Of a DNA stretch of 64,000 nt, positions 53,346 to 62,256 are shown one piece after another. Made by a program: the position numbers and the translations under genes. Position 1 is the first letter of the stretch, and the number at the start of each line of letters is the position of its first letter. Location of the stretch: assembly GCF_025751515.1 (NCBI RefSeq), contig NZ_JAOWLE010000007.1, positions 87,093 to 151,092 on the forward strand, given 5' to 3'. This stretch comes from Actibacterium sp. XHP0104 (GTDB lineage: Bacteria; Pseudomonadota; Alphaproteobacteria; Rhodobacterales; Rhodobacteraceae). Below the pieces are notes generated by a model. That model made no database searches. It worked only from the letters and a program-made list of their open reading frames with translations, and had not been told where the DNA came from.

Positions 53346-54033
53346 GGGCCTTCGGTCGAAATACGGCCGCATCGAGGTGCTGCACGGGATCGACCTTGAG
53401 GTGCGATCGGGCGAGATCGTCACCGTGGTCGGCGCCAATGGCGCGGGCAAGACGACGCTGTTGAAATGCCTGTCGGGCACCCAGCCCGTGACCGGCGGCG
53501 AGATCACCTTTCGCGGTGAGATGCTGACCTCGGTCGCGGCGTTCAAGCGGCTGAAACGCGGGCTGGCGCAATCGCCCGAGGGGCGGCAGATCTTTACCAA
53601 CCTGTCGGTCGAGGAAAACCTGCGTCTGGGTGCGTTCCTGTTCTCGGATGACCGGGTCGAGCGCGACATGGAAGACGCCTATCAGACCTTCCCGATCCTG
53701 CGCGAGAAACGCAACCTGGCCGCGGGCGGGTTGTCGGGCGGGCAGCAACAGATGCTGGCCATCGCGCGCGCACTGATGGGGCGGCCGTCCTGCCTGCTGC
53801 TGGATGAGCCGTCGATGGGCCTTGCGCCGCTGCTGGTCGCGCAGATCTTCGAGGTGGTCTCGGGCCTCAAGGAACGTGGCGTGACCGTTCTGCTGGTGGA
53901 ACAGAACGCCTTTGGTGCGCTAAAGATTGCAGATCGGGGCTATGTGATGGAAACCGGGCGGATCACCATGACCGCCGATGCGGACGAACTGATCGCCGAC
54001 CCCCGTATCCGTGAGGCCTATCTGGGAATTTGA
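53332..54033 (+). CDS. livF: ABC transporter ATPase, LivF type
   Basis: ATPase of 233 residues: Walker A GANGAGKTT, signature LSGGQQQMLAIARAL, Walker B LLLDEPSMGLAP and a VEQN switch, which is the normal LivF form with Gln in place of His. It is followed after one base by the fused hydratase/dehydrogenase gene, tying transport and catabolism together. Confidence 0.9.
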   Translation: MLTVEGLRSKYGRIEVLHGIDLEVRSGEIVTVVGANGAGKTTLLKCLSGTQPVTGGEITFRGEMLTSVAAFKRLKRGLAQSPEGRQIFTNLSVEENLRLGAFLFSDDRVERDMEDAYQTFPILREKRNLAAGGLSGGQQQMLAIARALMGRPSCLLLDEPSMGLAPLLVAQIFEVVSGLKERGVTVLLVEQNAFGALKIADRGYVMETGRITMTADADELIADPRIREAYLGI

Positions 54034-54034
54034 C

Positions 54035-55969
54035 ATGAGCATCGTGAACATTCGCCGCGAGGGCGAGATCGCCGTCGTCACCGTCGACAATCCGCCGGTC
54101 AACGCCATTTCGGCCGAGCTGCGCCAGGGGCTAAGCGATGCCGTCGCCGCGCTGGATGCCGATGCGGCAGTGCGGGCGGTGGTGCTGACCTGCGCGGGCC
54201 GCACCTTTATCGCCGGGGCGGATGTTCGTGAATTCGGCAAGCCGCCGATCCCGCCGCATCTGCCCGATGTGGTCAACGCGATCGACAATGCCGCCAAGCC
54301 CTGGGTTGCCGCCATTCACGGCGCGGCGCTGGGCGGCGGGTTCGAGATCGCCATGGGCTGTCGGTTCCGCGTGGCGGTGGCCGATGCCATGATCGGCCTG
54401 CCCGAGGTGACGCTGGGCATCATTCCCGGCGCGTCGGGCACGGTGCGCACCCCGCGTCTGGCCGGGGTCGAGGCGGCGGTGTCGCTGGTCACGACCGGCA
54501 AGCCGATGAAGGCGCCCAAGGCCCTTGAGGCCGGGCTGATCGACGCGGTGATCGAGGGTGATCTGCTGCCCGGTGCCATCGCCTTTGCCCGCGATGCGCT
54601 GACCCGCGACCTGCCACAGCCGCTGTCGGCGCGTCCGCTGGCGCCGATGTCTGATGAGTTCTGGCAAGGGGCCCGCAAGGCCGCGTCCAAGGCGGGCCAT
54701 CAGGCGCCGCTGCGCGCGCTTGACAGCATCCGCAATGCGACCGAGGTGCCGTTTGACGCGGCCATGCAGTATGAGCGCGAAACCTTTCTGGACCTGCGCG
54801 CCGGGGACGAGGCGGCCGCGCTGCGCCATGTGTTCTTTGCCGAACGCGCCGCGCCGCGCCCGGCCGTGATCGACGGGATCGACCCGCGCCCGGTCACCCG
54901 CGTGGGCGTGATCGGCGGCGGCACGATGGGTGCCGGCATCGCCGCCGCCTGCCGCAATGCCGGCCTGCCGGTGGTGCTGATCGAACGCGATTCCGATGCC
55001 GCCGCGCGCGGCCTGGCCAATGTGACCAAGGTGTTCGACGGTGCCCGCGCGCGCGGTATCCTGTCGGACGAGGCCCATGCCGAACGCCTGGCCGGCCTTG
55101 GGACCAGCGACGACTATGCCGCGCTGGCCGAATGCGACCTGGTGATCGAGGCGGTGTTCGAAGAGATCAGCGTGAAACGCGACGTGTTTGCCCAGCTGGG
55201 CCAGCATTGCCGCACCGATGCCATTCTGGCGACCAACACGTCCTATATCGATCCGCGCCTGATCGCCGAGGGCCTGCCGCATCCCGAACGTTTCATCGGG
55301 CTGCACTTCTTCAGCCCGGCGCATATCATGAAGCTGCTGGAAATCGTGCCTGCGCCCGAGACCGCGCCCGAGGTTCTGGCCGCCGCCTTTGCGCTGGCCA
55401 AGCGGCTGGGCAAGATGCCGGTGCGCGCCGGGATCTGCGAGGGGTTCATCGGCAACCGCATCCTCAAACGCTATCGCGCCGAGGCCGAGGCCCTGGTCGA
55501 AAGCGGTATCGCCATTGCCGATATCGACGCCGCCATGCGCGGATACGGGTTCAAGATGGGTCCGTTCGAGGCGCAGGATCTGGGCGGGCTGGACATTGCC
55601 TATCTGCAACGCGAAGGCGCCCGGGCCGAGGGGCAGGACGTGCCGGAAACCCTGGGCGACATCCTGGTGCGCGCGGGCCGCAAGGGGCAAAAGACCGGCG
55701 GCGGCTGGTATGACTATGCCGAGGGCGACCGCAAGCCGCGCGTGTCGGATACGGTGGCCGGGCTGTTGGCAGGACGCATTGCCGGGCAGCGGGTGATGGA
55801 TCTGGCCGATATCGCGGCGCATCTGGTCGGGGCGATGGCGGCCGAGGGCCAGGCCATTCTGGACGAAGGCATAGCCGATCAGGCCTCAGACATCGACCTG
55901 GTCGAAATCCACGGCTATGGCTTTCCGCGCTGGAAGGGCGGGCCGATGTTCGCCGCCGGGCGCGCTTAG
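54035..55969 (+). CDS. fused enoyl-CoA hydratase / 3-hydroxyacyl-CoA dehydrogenase (PaaF/PaaH activities)
   Basis: Bifunctional protein of 644 residues. The N-terminal crotonase domain has CAGRTFIAGADVREFG and HGAALGGGFEIAMGCRFRVA with the catalytic Glu pair region LPEVTLGIIPGASGT. The NAD-binding domain starts near residue 289 (VGVIGGGTMGAGIAAACR) and the C-terminal dehydrogenase domain includes FIGLHFFSPAHIMKLLEIV. No separate paaF or paaH gene is in the cluster, so this fusion likely hydrates 2,3-dehydroadipyl-CoA and oxidises 3-hydroxyadipyl-CoA. The general fatty-acid role of FadJ-type proteins is the alternative. Its stop overlaps the convergent regulator gene. Confidence 0.87.
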   Translation: MSIVNIRREGEIAVVTVDNPPVNAISAELRQGLSDAVAALDADAAVRAVVLTCAGRTFIAGADVREFGKPPIPPHLPDVVNAIDNAAKPWVAAIHGAALGGGFEIAMGCRFRVAVADAMIGLPEVTLGIIPGASGTVRTPRLAGVEAAVSLVTTGKPMKAPKALEAGLIDAVIEGDLLPGAIAFARDALTRDLPQPLSARPLAPMSDEFWQGARKAASKAGHQAPLRALDSIRNATEVPFDAAMQYERETFLDLRAGDEAAALRHVFFAERAAPRPAVIDGIDPRPVTRVGVIGGGTMGAGIAAACRNAGLPVVLIERDSDAAARGLANVTKVFDGARARGILSDEAHAERLAGLGTSDDYAALAECDLVIEAVFEEISVKRDVFAQLGQHCRTDAILATNTSYIDPRLIAEGLPHPERFIGLHFFSPAHIMKLLEIVPAPETAPEVLAAAFALAKRLGKMPVRAGICEGFIGNRILKRYRAEAEALVESGIAIADIDAAMRGYGFKMGPFEAQDLGGLDIAYLQREGARAEGQDVPETLGDILVRAGRKGQKTGGGWYDYAEGDRKPRVSDTVAGLLAGRIAGQRVMDLADIAAHLVGAMAAEGQAILDEGIADQASDIDLVEIHGYGFPRWKGGPMFAAGRA

Positions 55970-56748
55970 GCCTGACCCCACAAGATCTTGCGCTTTCCGG
56001 CCACCTTCTCGCGCTCTTCGCGCAGGTGGCCGATGCGGAAGGACCGCTCGACGAAATCAATGTGGTCGCGCGCGGCCTTGGCAGCGGCCTCGGCATTGCC
56101 GGCAAAGATCGCATCCGCGATGGCGTGGTGCTGGGCCAGCAGCTGGCTGCCCGCAAAATCGATCGAGCGCAGGTAGTTGCGGTTGTAGAACACGCCGCGT
56201 TTGGTCAGGTCATAGATCGACGCCATCATGTGGATCAGGGTCGAGTTGTTGCTGGCATCGACAATCGCGGTGTGAAAGTTGATATCGGCGATTTTCGAGG
56301 CCTCAAGGTCGTTGGCCTCATGCGCGGCGTCCATCCGGTCAAGAATACCCTGAATGATATCCTTGTCGGTCTGGGTGGCGCGTTCGGCTGCCAGACGCGC
56401 GGCAAAGCTTTCCTGCTCGCGCCGGTATTCCAGATAATCATAGAACGCCTCGGGATGGCGGGCGTAAAGATCCATGAAGGCCGGGGTCATCGCGGTGCCG
56501 GTCAGCTTGGCGATGAACGATCCCTCGCCATGCTTGACCTGCAACAGGCCGTCGTCCTCGAGCTGTTTCAAGGCCTCGCGCAGCTTGGGGCGCGACACTT
56601 CCAACAGCTCTGACATCTCGCGTTCCGAGGGCAGGCGGGTGCCTTCCTTGAGGATGCCGTTCACGATCATGGTCTCGATCTGGTGGATCACCGCATCGGC
56701 CACCGAATCATGCGCGATGGGGTCAAAAATCGCTCTGGGCTTGTCCAT
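55966..56748 (-). CDS. GntR-family regulator with FCD domain (FadR/PdhR/LldR type)
   Basis: Regulator of 260 residues. The winged helix covers residues 18-80 (GTRLPSEREMSELLEVSRPKLREALKQLEDDGLL). The C-terminal FCD domain shows the metal-site residues in DINFHTAIV, QHHAIADAI and RDHIDF. It diverges from dctP, dctQM and the D-lactate dehydrogenase, with aceE next, so it probably represses this set and responds to lactate, pyruvate or a similar acid. Palindromic arms in the promoter gap are its likely sites. Confidence 0.85.
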   Translation of the reverse strand: MDKPRAIFDPIAHDSVADAVIHQIETMIVNGILKEGTRLPSEREMSELLEVSRPKLREALKQLEDDGLLQVKHGEGSFIAKLTGTAMTPAFMDLYARHPEAFYDYLEYRREQESFAARLAAERATQTDKDIIQGILDRMDAAHEANDLEASKIADINFHTAIVDASNNSTLIHMMASIYDLTKRGVFYNRNYLRSIDFAGSQLLAQHHAIADAIFAGNAEAAAKAARDHIDFVERSFRIGHLREEREKVAGKRKILWGQA

Positions 56749-57082
56749 CTGCGGATCCTTGCGCTGTTTTGCTATGGGCTTACTGGTAATTTATCTTGCC
56801 CTCTGAAAAATTCAAGCCATTGCATCTGATCTGGCGGTCCGGGTTGGCCTGCGGGCGGTTAGCCCTCTGAAAATCATGAAAAATGTGCGGATTATGCAGT
56901 GTCACTCCGCCATGGCGCTTTGGCGCCCGGGTGTTGCCGAGGCGTAGGGTTGGGCGTCGAGTGTGGCGATAGTGGTAAATAAAATTGTTGACTGAATGCA
57001 GTGGATAAATAATTTTACCACGAACGCCGAAACGGGCGTTGGCCGGCTGGAGAGGGCCGGTTTCAATCCTGGAGGAGACATC
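56749..57082. promoter_or_regulatory. divergent promoter region with operator-like arms between the regulator and dctP
   Basis: The gap is AT-rich near both genes. GTGGTAAA (56972-56979) and its exact complement TTTACCAC (57014-57021) flank a TTGACT (56988-56993) and a weak -10 (TAATTT, 57010-57015, 16-base spacer). A third copy, ACTGGTAATTTAT, lies at 56782-56794, just upstream of the regulator start. Arms abutting the -35 and overlapping the -10 suit repression of dctP by the FCD regulator and autoregulation. The middle 150 bases show nothing I recognise. Confidence 0.5.
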
Positions 57083-58132
57083 ATGAAGAAACTCACTTCG
57101 CTGGCCGTGGCGGTATCGCTGCTGGCCGCCCCCGCCGCTTTTGCCGCCGACAAAATCCTGCTGAAAACCCCGATCGCTTTCTCGACCGCCCTGCCGGGGC
57201 TGGGTTCGCCCATTCCGCGCGTCGCCGAGCAGCTGGACCTGATGTCCGCCGGGACGCTGAAGATGAAGGTCTATGAGCCGGGCAAACTGGTTCCGCCCTT
57301 CGAGATCCTGGACGCCGTGTCGTCGGGCAAGATCAACTCGGGCTATACCACCGCGGGCTATTGGGCGGGTAAAATCCCTGCTGCGCCGCTGTTCTCGGCC
57401 GTTCCCTTTGGCCCCGAGGCGGGCGAATACATGGCCTGGCTGTATTACGGCAATGGCATGAGCCTGTATCAGGAGATGTATGATCAGGCCGGTTACAACG
57501 TGAAGGTTCTGCCCTGCGCGATCATCGCGCCCGAGACCTCGGGTTGGTTCGCGAAAGAGATCAACAGCCCCGCCGACCTTGAAGGCCTGAAGATGCGCTT
57601 CTTCGGCCTGGGCGGCAAGGTGATGCAGAAACTGGGCGTGGCGACCTCGCTGTTGCCGGGTGGCGAAATCTTCCCGGCGCTGGAAAAGGGCGCCATTGAT
57701 GCGACCGAATTCTCGATGCCGGCCATCGACGCGCGCCTTGGGTTCCACAAGCTGGTAAAGTTTAATTACTTCCCCGGCTGGCACCAGCAGGCGACCGTGT
57801 TCGAACTGCTGATCAACAAGGACACCTGGAACGAGGCAACCGACCAGCACAAGGCCATCATCGAGAACGCCTGCAAGGCCTCGATGGCTGACAGCTTTGC
57901 CGAGGGCGAGGCGATCCAGTTCACCGCAATGAAGGACAACGTCGACAACAACGGCGTGACCATCAAGCAGTGGAACGACGAGATGCTGGCCACTTTCCGC
58001 ACCACCTGGGACGAGGTTGCCGCCGAAGAGGCCGCCAATGACGCGTTCTTTGCCAAGGTTCTGGGCGACATGAACACGTTCCGCGACGGCTATGCCCTGT
58101 GGAAAGAAAACGCGTTCCTCCCGCGCAAGTAA
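57083..58132 (+). CDS. dctP: TRAP transporter solute-binding protein
   Basis: Periplasmic binding protein of 349 residues with a signal peptide ending near residue 22 (SLLAAPAAFAA). GLKMRFFGLGGKVMQKLG supplies the Arg that binds the ligand carboxylate in DctP proteins, and LPGGEIFPALEKGAIDATEF is the hallmark segment of the subgroup that includes keto-acid and lactate binders. GGAGGAG precedes the start. The adjacent D-lactate dehydrogenase suggests lactate; pyruvate or other 2-keto acids are alternatives. Confidence 0.9.
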   Translation: MKKLTSLAVAVSLLAAPAAFAADKILLKTPIAFSTALPGLGSPIPRVAEQLDLMSAGTLKMKVYEPGKLVPPFEILDAVSSGKINSGYTTAGYWAGKIPAAPLFSAVPFGPEAGEYMAWLYYGNGMSLYQEMYDQAGYNVKVLPCAIIAPETSGWFAKEINSPADLEGLKMRFFGLGGKVMQKLGVATSLLPGGEIFPALEKGAIDATEFSMPAIDARLGFHKLVKFNYFPGWHQQATVFELLINKDTWNEATDQHKAIIENACKASMADSFAEGEAIQFTAMKDNVDNNGVTIKQWNDEMLATFRTTWDEVAAEEAANDAFFAKVLGDMNTFRDGYALWKENAFLPRK

Positions 58133-58142
58133 GTCCACCGAT

Positions 58143-58170
58143 GCAGGGGCGCCCCGGACGGCGCCCCTGC
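58143..58170 (+). promoter_or_regulatory. intercistronic stem-loop between dctP and dctQM
   Basis: Perfect 11-bp arms (GCAGGGGCGCC and complement) with a six-base loop, ten bases after the dctP stop and without a T-run. It has the same geometry as the nrtA-nrtB element and probably raises the amount of binding protein over the membrane component. Confidence 0.6.
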
Positions 58171-58241
58171 GCATTTGATTTCCATTCCTGATCGCCGGCG
58201 GTGCCTTTCGCCCGCCTTGCGTCGTTCCCGGAGGAAAAGTG

Positions 58242-60305
58242 ATGTCTGACAATCTGCGCAGCGATGATCTTGTCGAGGTTTACGAGAGCATCCTTGAACA
58301 TCCCGAACGCGACACCCAGCCCGCCGCCGTTTTCATCGACAAGGCGGTCAAGGGCATCGGCAATGTGGTGATGTGGGCCAACCTGCTGCTGGTGGCCGCA
58401 ATCGTGTCGCAGGTGGCGATGCGCTATCTGCTGAACCAGAACTATCCCAAGCTGGACGAGATCCAGTGGCATTTCTATGGGCTGGTCACGATGATCGGCA
58501 TTTCCTATGCGCTGGTCACCGACAGCCATGTGCGGGTCGACCTCTTGCATATGCAGCTTAGCCGCCGCGCGCAGCGGATCATCGAGGTGATCGGCATTCT
58601 GGCGCTGCTGGCGCCGTTCATCTGGCTGATGGTCGATCAGGGCTATGACTATTTCTATGAAAGCTGGCGGGTGAACGAACGCTCGGACAGCCCGACCGGC
58701 CTGCCGGGGCGCTGGGCGCTCAAGGCGGTGATCCCGCTTAGCTTTGCCCTGCTGGGTCTGGCGGCGGTTGCGCGGCTGATCCACGATTTGCGGGCGCTGA
58801 TCGTCAACTATGCGGACGAACGCGAAGGCAAGGGCCTGCGGCTGATCGTCTGGGCGATCATCGGCTTTGGCGTGGTTGCGCTGGCGCTGAGCCTGCTGGT
58901 CGAGACCACCGAAGAAAAGCTGGTCATCGCCATGTTCATCACCTTTATCATGCTGCTCTTCACCGGGTTCCCGGTGGCCTGGACGCTGGCCGGGGTAGGG
59001 GTGCTGTATTGCGGTGTCGCCTATCTGTTCGACAACGGCATGATGAACTGGACCGGGCTGGAAGAAACCCTGACCGGGCTGGATTACCTGACGCTGGGCG
59101 CGGTGGTGAACCGGGTTTACGCGACCATGTCCAACGCGGTGCTGGTGGCGCTGCCGATGTTCATCTTCATGGGGCTGATGCTGGATGAATCGGGCGTGGC
59201 CGAAAAGCTGATGACCTCGATGCAGCGGCTGTTTGGAACGGTGCGCGGCGGCCTGGCGATCACGGTGACGATGATCGGCATCATTCTGGCCGCCTCGACC
59301 GGTATCATCGGCGCGTCTGTCGTGCTGCTGGGCGTGCTGTCGCTGCCCTCGATGATGGAGCAGAAATACAGCCCGCAACTGGCGGCTGGCGTGGTGTCGG
59401 CCTCGGGGACGCTGGGCATTTTGATCCCGCCGTCGATCATGCTGGTGATCATGGCCGACCAGATGGCCCTGTCGGTGGGCGACCTGTTCATGGCGGCGGT
59501 GTTTCCGGGCGTCATCATCGGGGCGCTGTACCTGACCTATATCTTCGTCATCGCGATGATCAAACGCGATGTCGCGCCTGTGCCCGAGGGTGCCAAGGCC
59601 CCCGACTGGGCGGCGGTCAAGGACGTGATGATCGCGGTTCTGCCGACGCTGGGCCTGATCCTGGCGGTGCTGGGGTCGATCTTTGCCGGTCTGACCACCC
59701 CGACCGAGGCTTCGGGTGTCGGTGCGCTGGGGGCGACGCTGCTGGCGCTGGGCTATCGCAAGCTGACCCTGCGCAAGCTGGTGAACGTGCTGAAGTCGAC
59801 CTTCAACACCACCGCCTATATCTTTGCGATCTTCCTGGGTGCGACGGTGTTTTCCTATGTGCTGCGTGAACTGGGCGGCGATGCGCTGATCGAAGAGATG
59901 ATCCTGGGCACCGGGTTCGGCCCGCATGGCACGGTTTTCGTGATCCTGTTCATCGTGTTCCTGCTGGGCTTTGTGCTGGACTGGATCGAGATCACCTTGA
60001 TCGTTCTGCCCTTGATGCGTCCGATCGTGAATGCGCTGGGTCTGGATATTCCGGGCTTTGATGCGATCGACGAGCCGGCGCTGGTGTGGTTCGTGATCCT
60101 GGTGGCGGTGACCTTGCAGACCAGTTTCCTGACACCGCCCGTTGGTTTCGCGCTATTCTACCTCAAAGGCGTGTGCCCGCCCGAGATCCGCCTGACGGAT
60201 ATCTACAAGGGGATCATCCCGTTCGTGCTGTTGCAGCTGACCGGCTTGTTGATCGTCTACATGTGGCCCGCGCTGGCGACCTGGCTGCCGTCTGTCGCCT
60301 ATTGA
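58242..60305 (+). CDS. dctM: fused TRAP transporter membrane protein (DctQ-DctM)
   Basis: Polytopic membrane protein of 687 residues joining the small DctQ (about residues 40-190: VAMRYLLNQNYPKLDEIQWHFYGLVTMIG) to the large DctM (from about 225 on: FITFIMLLFTGFPVAWTLAGVGVLY, ASTGIIGASVVLLGVLSLPSMM, GTLGILIPPSIMLVIMAD). An extra helix joins the two domains. GGAGG seven bases ahead selects the ATG at 58242 over a GTG three bases earlier. Confidence 0.93.
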   Translation: MSDNLRSDDLVEVYESILEHPERDTQPAAVFIDKAVKGIGNVVMWANLLLVAAIVSQVAMRYLLNQNYPKLDEIQWHFYGLVTMIGISYALVTDSHVRVDLLHMQLSRRAQRIIEVIGILALLAPFIWLMVDQGYDYFYESWRVNERSDSPTGLPGRWALKAVIPLSFALLGLAAVARLIHDLRALIVNYADEREGKGLRLIVWAIIGFGVVALALSLLVETTEEKLVIAMFITFIMLLFTGFPVAWTLAGVGVLYCGVAYLFDNGMMNWTGLEETLTGLDYLTLGAVVNRVYATMSNAVLVALPMFIFMGLMLDESGVAEKLMTSMQRLFGTVRGGLAITVTMIGIILAASTGIIGASVVLLGVLSLPSMMEQKYSPQLAAGVVSASGTLGILIPPSIMLVIMADQMALSVGDLFMAAVFPGVIIGALYLTYIFVIAMIKRDVAPVPEGAKAPDWAAVKDVMIAVLPTLGLILAVLGSIFAGLTTPTEASGVGALGATLLALGYRKLTLRKLVNVLKSTFNTTAYIFAIFLGATVFSYVLRELGGDALIEEMILGTGFGPHGTVFVILFIVFLLGFVLDWIEITLIVLPLMRPIVNALGLDIPGFDAIDEPALVWFVILVAVTLQTSFLTPPVGFALFYLKGVCPPEIRLTDIYKGIIPFVLLQLTGLLIVYMWPALATWLPSVAY

Positions 60306-60315
60306 GGAGGGGGTC

Positions 60316-62010
60316 ATGGATGATCATGCTCTGATCCAACGGTTGCGCGATATCTGCGGGCGTCGGCACGTGCTGACCGACGAGCGCCGCACGAAACGCT
60401 TCCGCTCGGGCTTTCGCTCGGGCGGGGGGGATGCCCTGGCGGTGGTGCAGCCGGCGACGCTGTTGGAGCAATGGCAGGTGTTGCAGGCCTGTGTGGCGGC
60501 GGACAAGATCGTCATCATGCAGGCCGCCAATACCGGGCTGACCGAAGGCTCGACGCCCAAGGGCAGCTATGACCGCGATGTGGTGCTGATCAACACCCGC
60601 CGGATGGACGGGCTGCGCCTGATCCGGCAGGGGCGACAGGTGCTCAGCTTTCCGGGGGCGACGCTGTTCGCGCTGGAAAAGCTGCTGGCCCCGATCGGGC
60701 GGCTGCCGCATTCGGTCATCGGCAGTTCCTGCATCGGGGCGTCGGTCGTGGGCGGGGTGTGCAACAACTCGGGCGGGTCGCTGGTCGAACGCGGGCCGTC
60801 CTATACCGAGATGTCGCTGTTCGCCCGCATCACCCATGACGGCCAGCTAGAGCTGGTCAACAACCTGGGCATCGACCTGGGCGACACCCCGGCCGAGATC
60901 CTGACCCGGCTGGAAAGCGGCGCATTCGACGAGGCCGACATCCGCGACGACAACCGCAAGGGGTCCGACACCGATTACGCCACCCGCGTGCGCGATATCG
61001 ACGCCGCCAGCCCGGCCCGGTTCAACTCCGACAAGCGCCGCCTGCATGATGCGGCGGGCTGTGCGGGCAAGCTGGCGGTCTTTGCCGTGCGGCTGGATAC
61101 CTATCCCCGCAACGAGGCCGAGCAGGTCTTTTATATCGGCACCAACGATCCCGCCCAGCTGACCGAACTGCGCCGGCGCATCCTGACTGATTGTTCCACC
61201 CTGCCGGTGTCGGCCGAATACATGCAGCGCGAGATTTTCGATATCTCGGCCAAATACGGCAAGGACACGGTGCTGATGATCGACAAGCTGGGCACCGACC
61301 GGCTGCCGCTGTTCTTTGCGATCAAGGGCGCGGTCGATGCGCGATTGAACGGCATTCCGGGGCTGCGCAATGTCACCGACCGGGTGATGCAGGCGCTGGC
61401 AACGGTCTGGCCGCGCCTCTTGCCGCGCCGGATGATGGACTATCGCGACCGGTTCGAACATCACCTGATCCTCAAGGCCCGCGACGGCGGTATAGCCGAG
61501 GCGCGCGCCCTGTTGCAGGATCTGTTCGCGCAGGGCGACGGCGATTTCTTTGAATGCACCGCGCGCGAAGGCAAGATCGCCGGGCTGCACCGCTTTGCCG
61601 CCGCCGGTGCCGCGATCCGCTATCAGGCCGTGCACTACGACCGGGTCGAAGGCATCCTGGCGCTGGATATCGCGCTGCGCCGCAATGACCGCGACTGGCT
61701 GGAGCAACTGCCGCCCGAGATCTCGGATCAATTGGTGCACAAGCTCTACTACGGCCATTTCCTGTGCCACGTGCTGCACCAGGATTACATCGTCAAGAAA
61801 GGCGCCGACATGGCGGCGCTCAAGGCGCGGATGCTGGCCATTCTCGACCAGCGCGGGGCCGAATACCCGGCCGAGCACAATGTCGGGCATCTTTACCCCG
61901 CCAAGCCCGACCTGGCCGCGTTCTATCGCGAGATCGACCCGACCAATTCGTTCAATCCCGGCATCGGCAAGATGTCGCGGCACAAGTTCTACCAAGATGA
62001 CCCCCGCTAG
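60316..62010 (+). CDS. dld: quinone-dependent D-lactate dehydrogenase
   Basis: FAD flavoprotein of 564 residues, peripheral on the inner membrane, oxidising D-lactate to pyruvate with quinone as acceptor. The FAD-binding domain has IIMQAANTGLTEGSTP-like sequence near residue 75 and PHSVIGSSCIGASVVGGVCNNSGGSLVERGP; the remainder is the Dld membrane-binding type (YYGHFLCHVLHQDYIVKKG, NVGHLYPAKPDLAAFYREIDPTNSFNPGIGK). It follows dctQM after ten bases with its own GGAGG. Confidence 0.93.
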   Translation: MDDHALIQRLRDICGRRHVLTDERRTKRFRSGFRSGGGDALAVVQPATLLEQWQVLQACVAADKIVIMQAANTGLTEGSTPKGSYDRDVVLINTRRMDGLRLIRQGRQVLSFPGATLFALEKLLAPIGRLPHSVIGSSCIGASVVGGVCNNSGGSLVERGPSYTEMSLFARITHDGQLELVNNLGIDLGDTPAEILTRLESGAFDEADIRDDNRKGSDTDYATRVRDIDAASPARFNSDKRRLHDAAGCAGKLAVFAVRLDTYPRNEAEQVFYIGTNDPAQLTELRRRILTDCSTLPVSAEYMQREIFDISAKYGKDTVLMIDKLGTDRLPLFFAIKGAVDARLNGIPGLRNVTDRVMQALATVWPRLLPRRMMDYRDRFEHHLILKARDGGIAEARALLQDLFAQGDGDFFECTAREGKIAGLHRFAAAGAAIRYQAVHYDRVEGILALDIALRRNDRDWLEQLPPEISDQLVHKLYYGHFLCHVLHQDYIVKKGADMAALKARMLAILDQRGAEYPAEHNVGHLYPAKPDLAAFYREIDPTNSFNPGIGKMSRHKFYQDDPR

Positions 62011-62063
62011 CCGCGTGAGGTCAGAAAAAACCGGGAATGCCGGCCTGGGGGCGCACAGCGTCC

Positions 62064-62091
62064 TTGAAACGGCGCGCGGGACGGCTAAAGA
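62064..62091 (+). promoter_or_regulatory. weak promoter candidate for aceE
   Basis: TTGAAA (62064-62069), 16 bases, TAAAGA (62086-62091). It lies in the 246-bp gap between dld and aceE, which otherwise shows a small hairpin TCGGGC-aa-GCCCGA near 62138 and no recognised RNA or gene. It would give an aceE leader of about 160 bases. Confidence 0.3.
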
Positions 62092-62256
62092 TGTCCCCGA
62101 CACGACCTACATCATGCTCCGGCACTCGTTCAGAGGGTCGGGCAAGCCCGAAGAACTAGCAGGCGCGGCCGCATTCGCGGACCATGGTCGTTCGGCTCCT
62201 TCCCGGTTGGACCTCGCAGGCCCTCACAGGCTCGCGCTTCAGCTAAGGAGTGAGAC

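Noticed and set aside
57963..59927. 654-codon open frame opposite dctQM
   Set aside because: Extreme His/Gln/Asp/Arg content and no motif; dctQM on the plus strand is unambiguous.
62011..62256. Small RNA gene (tmRNA, 6S, SRP or RNase P) in the dld-aceE gap
   Set aside because: I looked for the conserved cores of these RNAs and found none; only minor hairpins are present.
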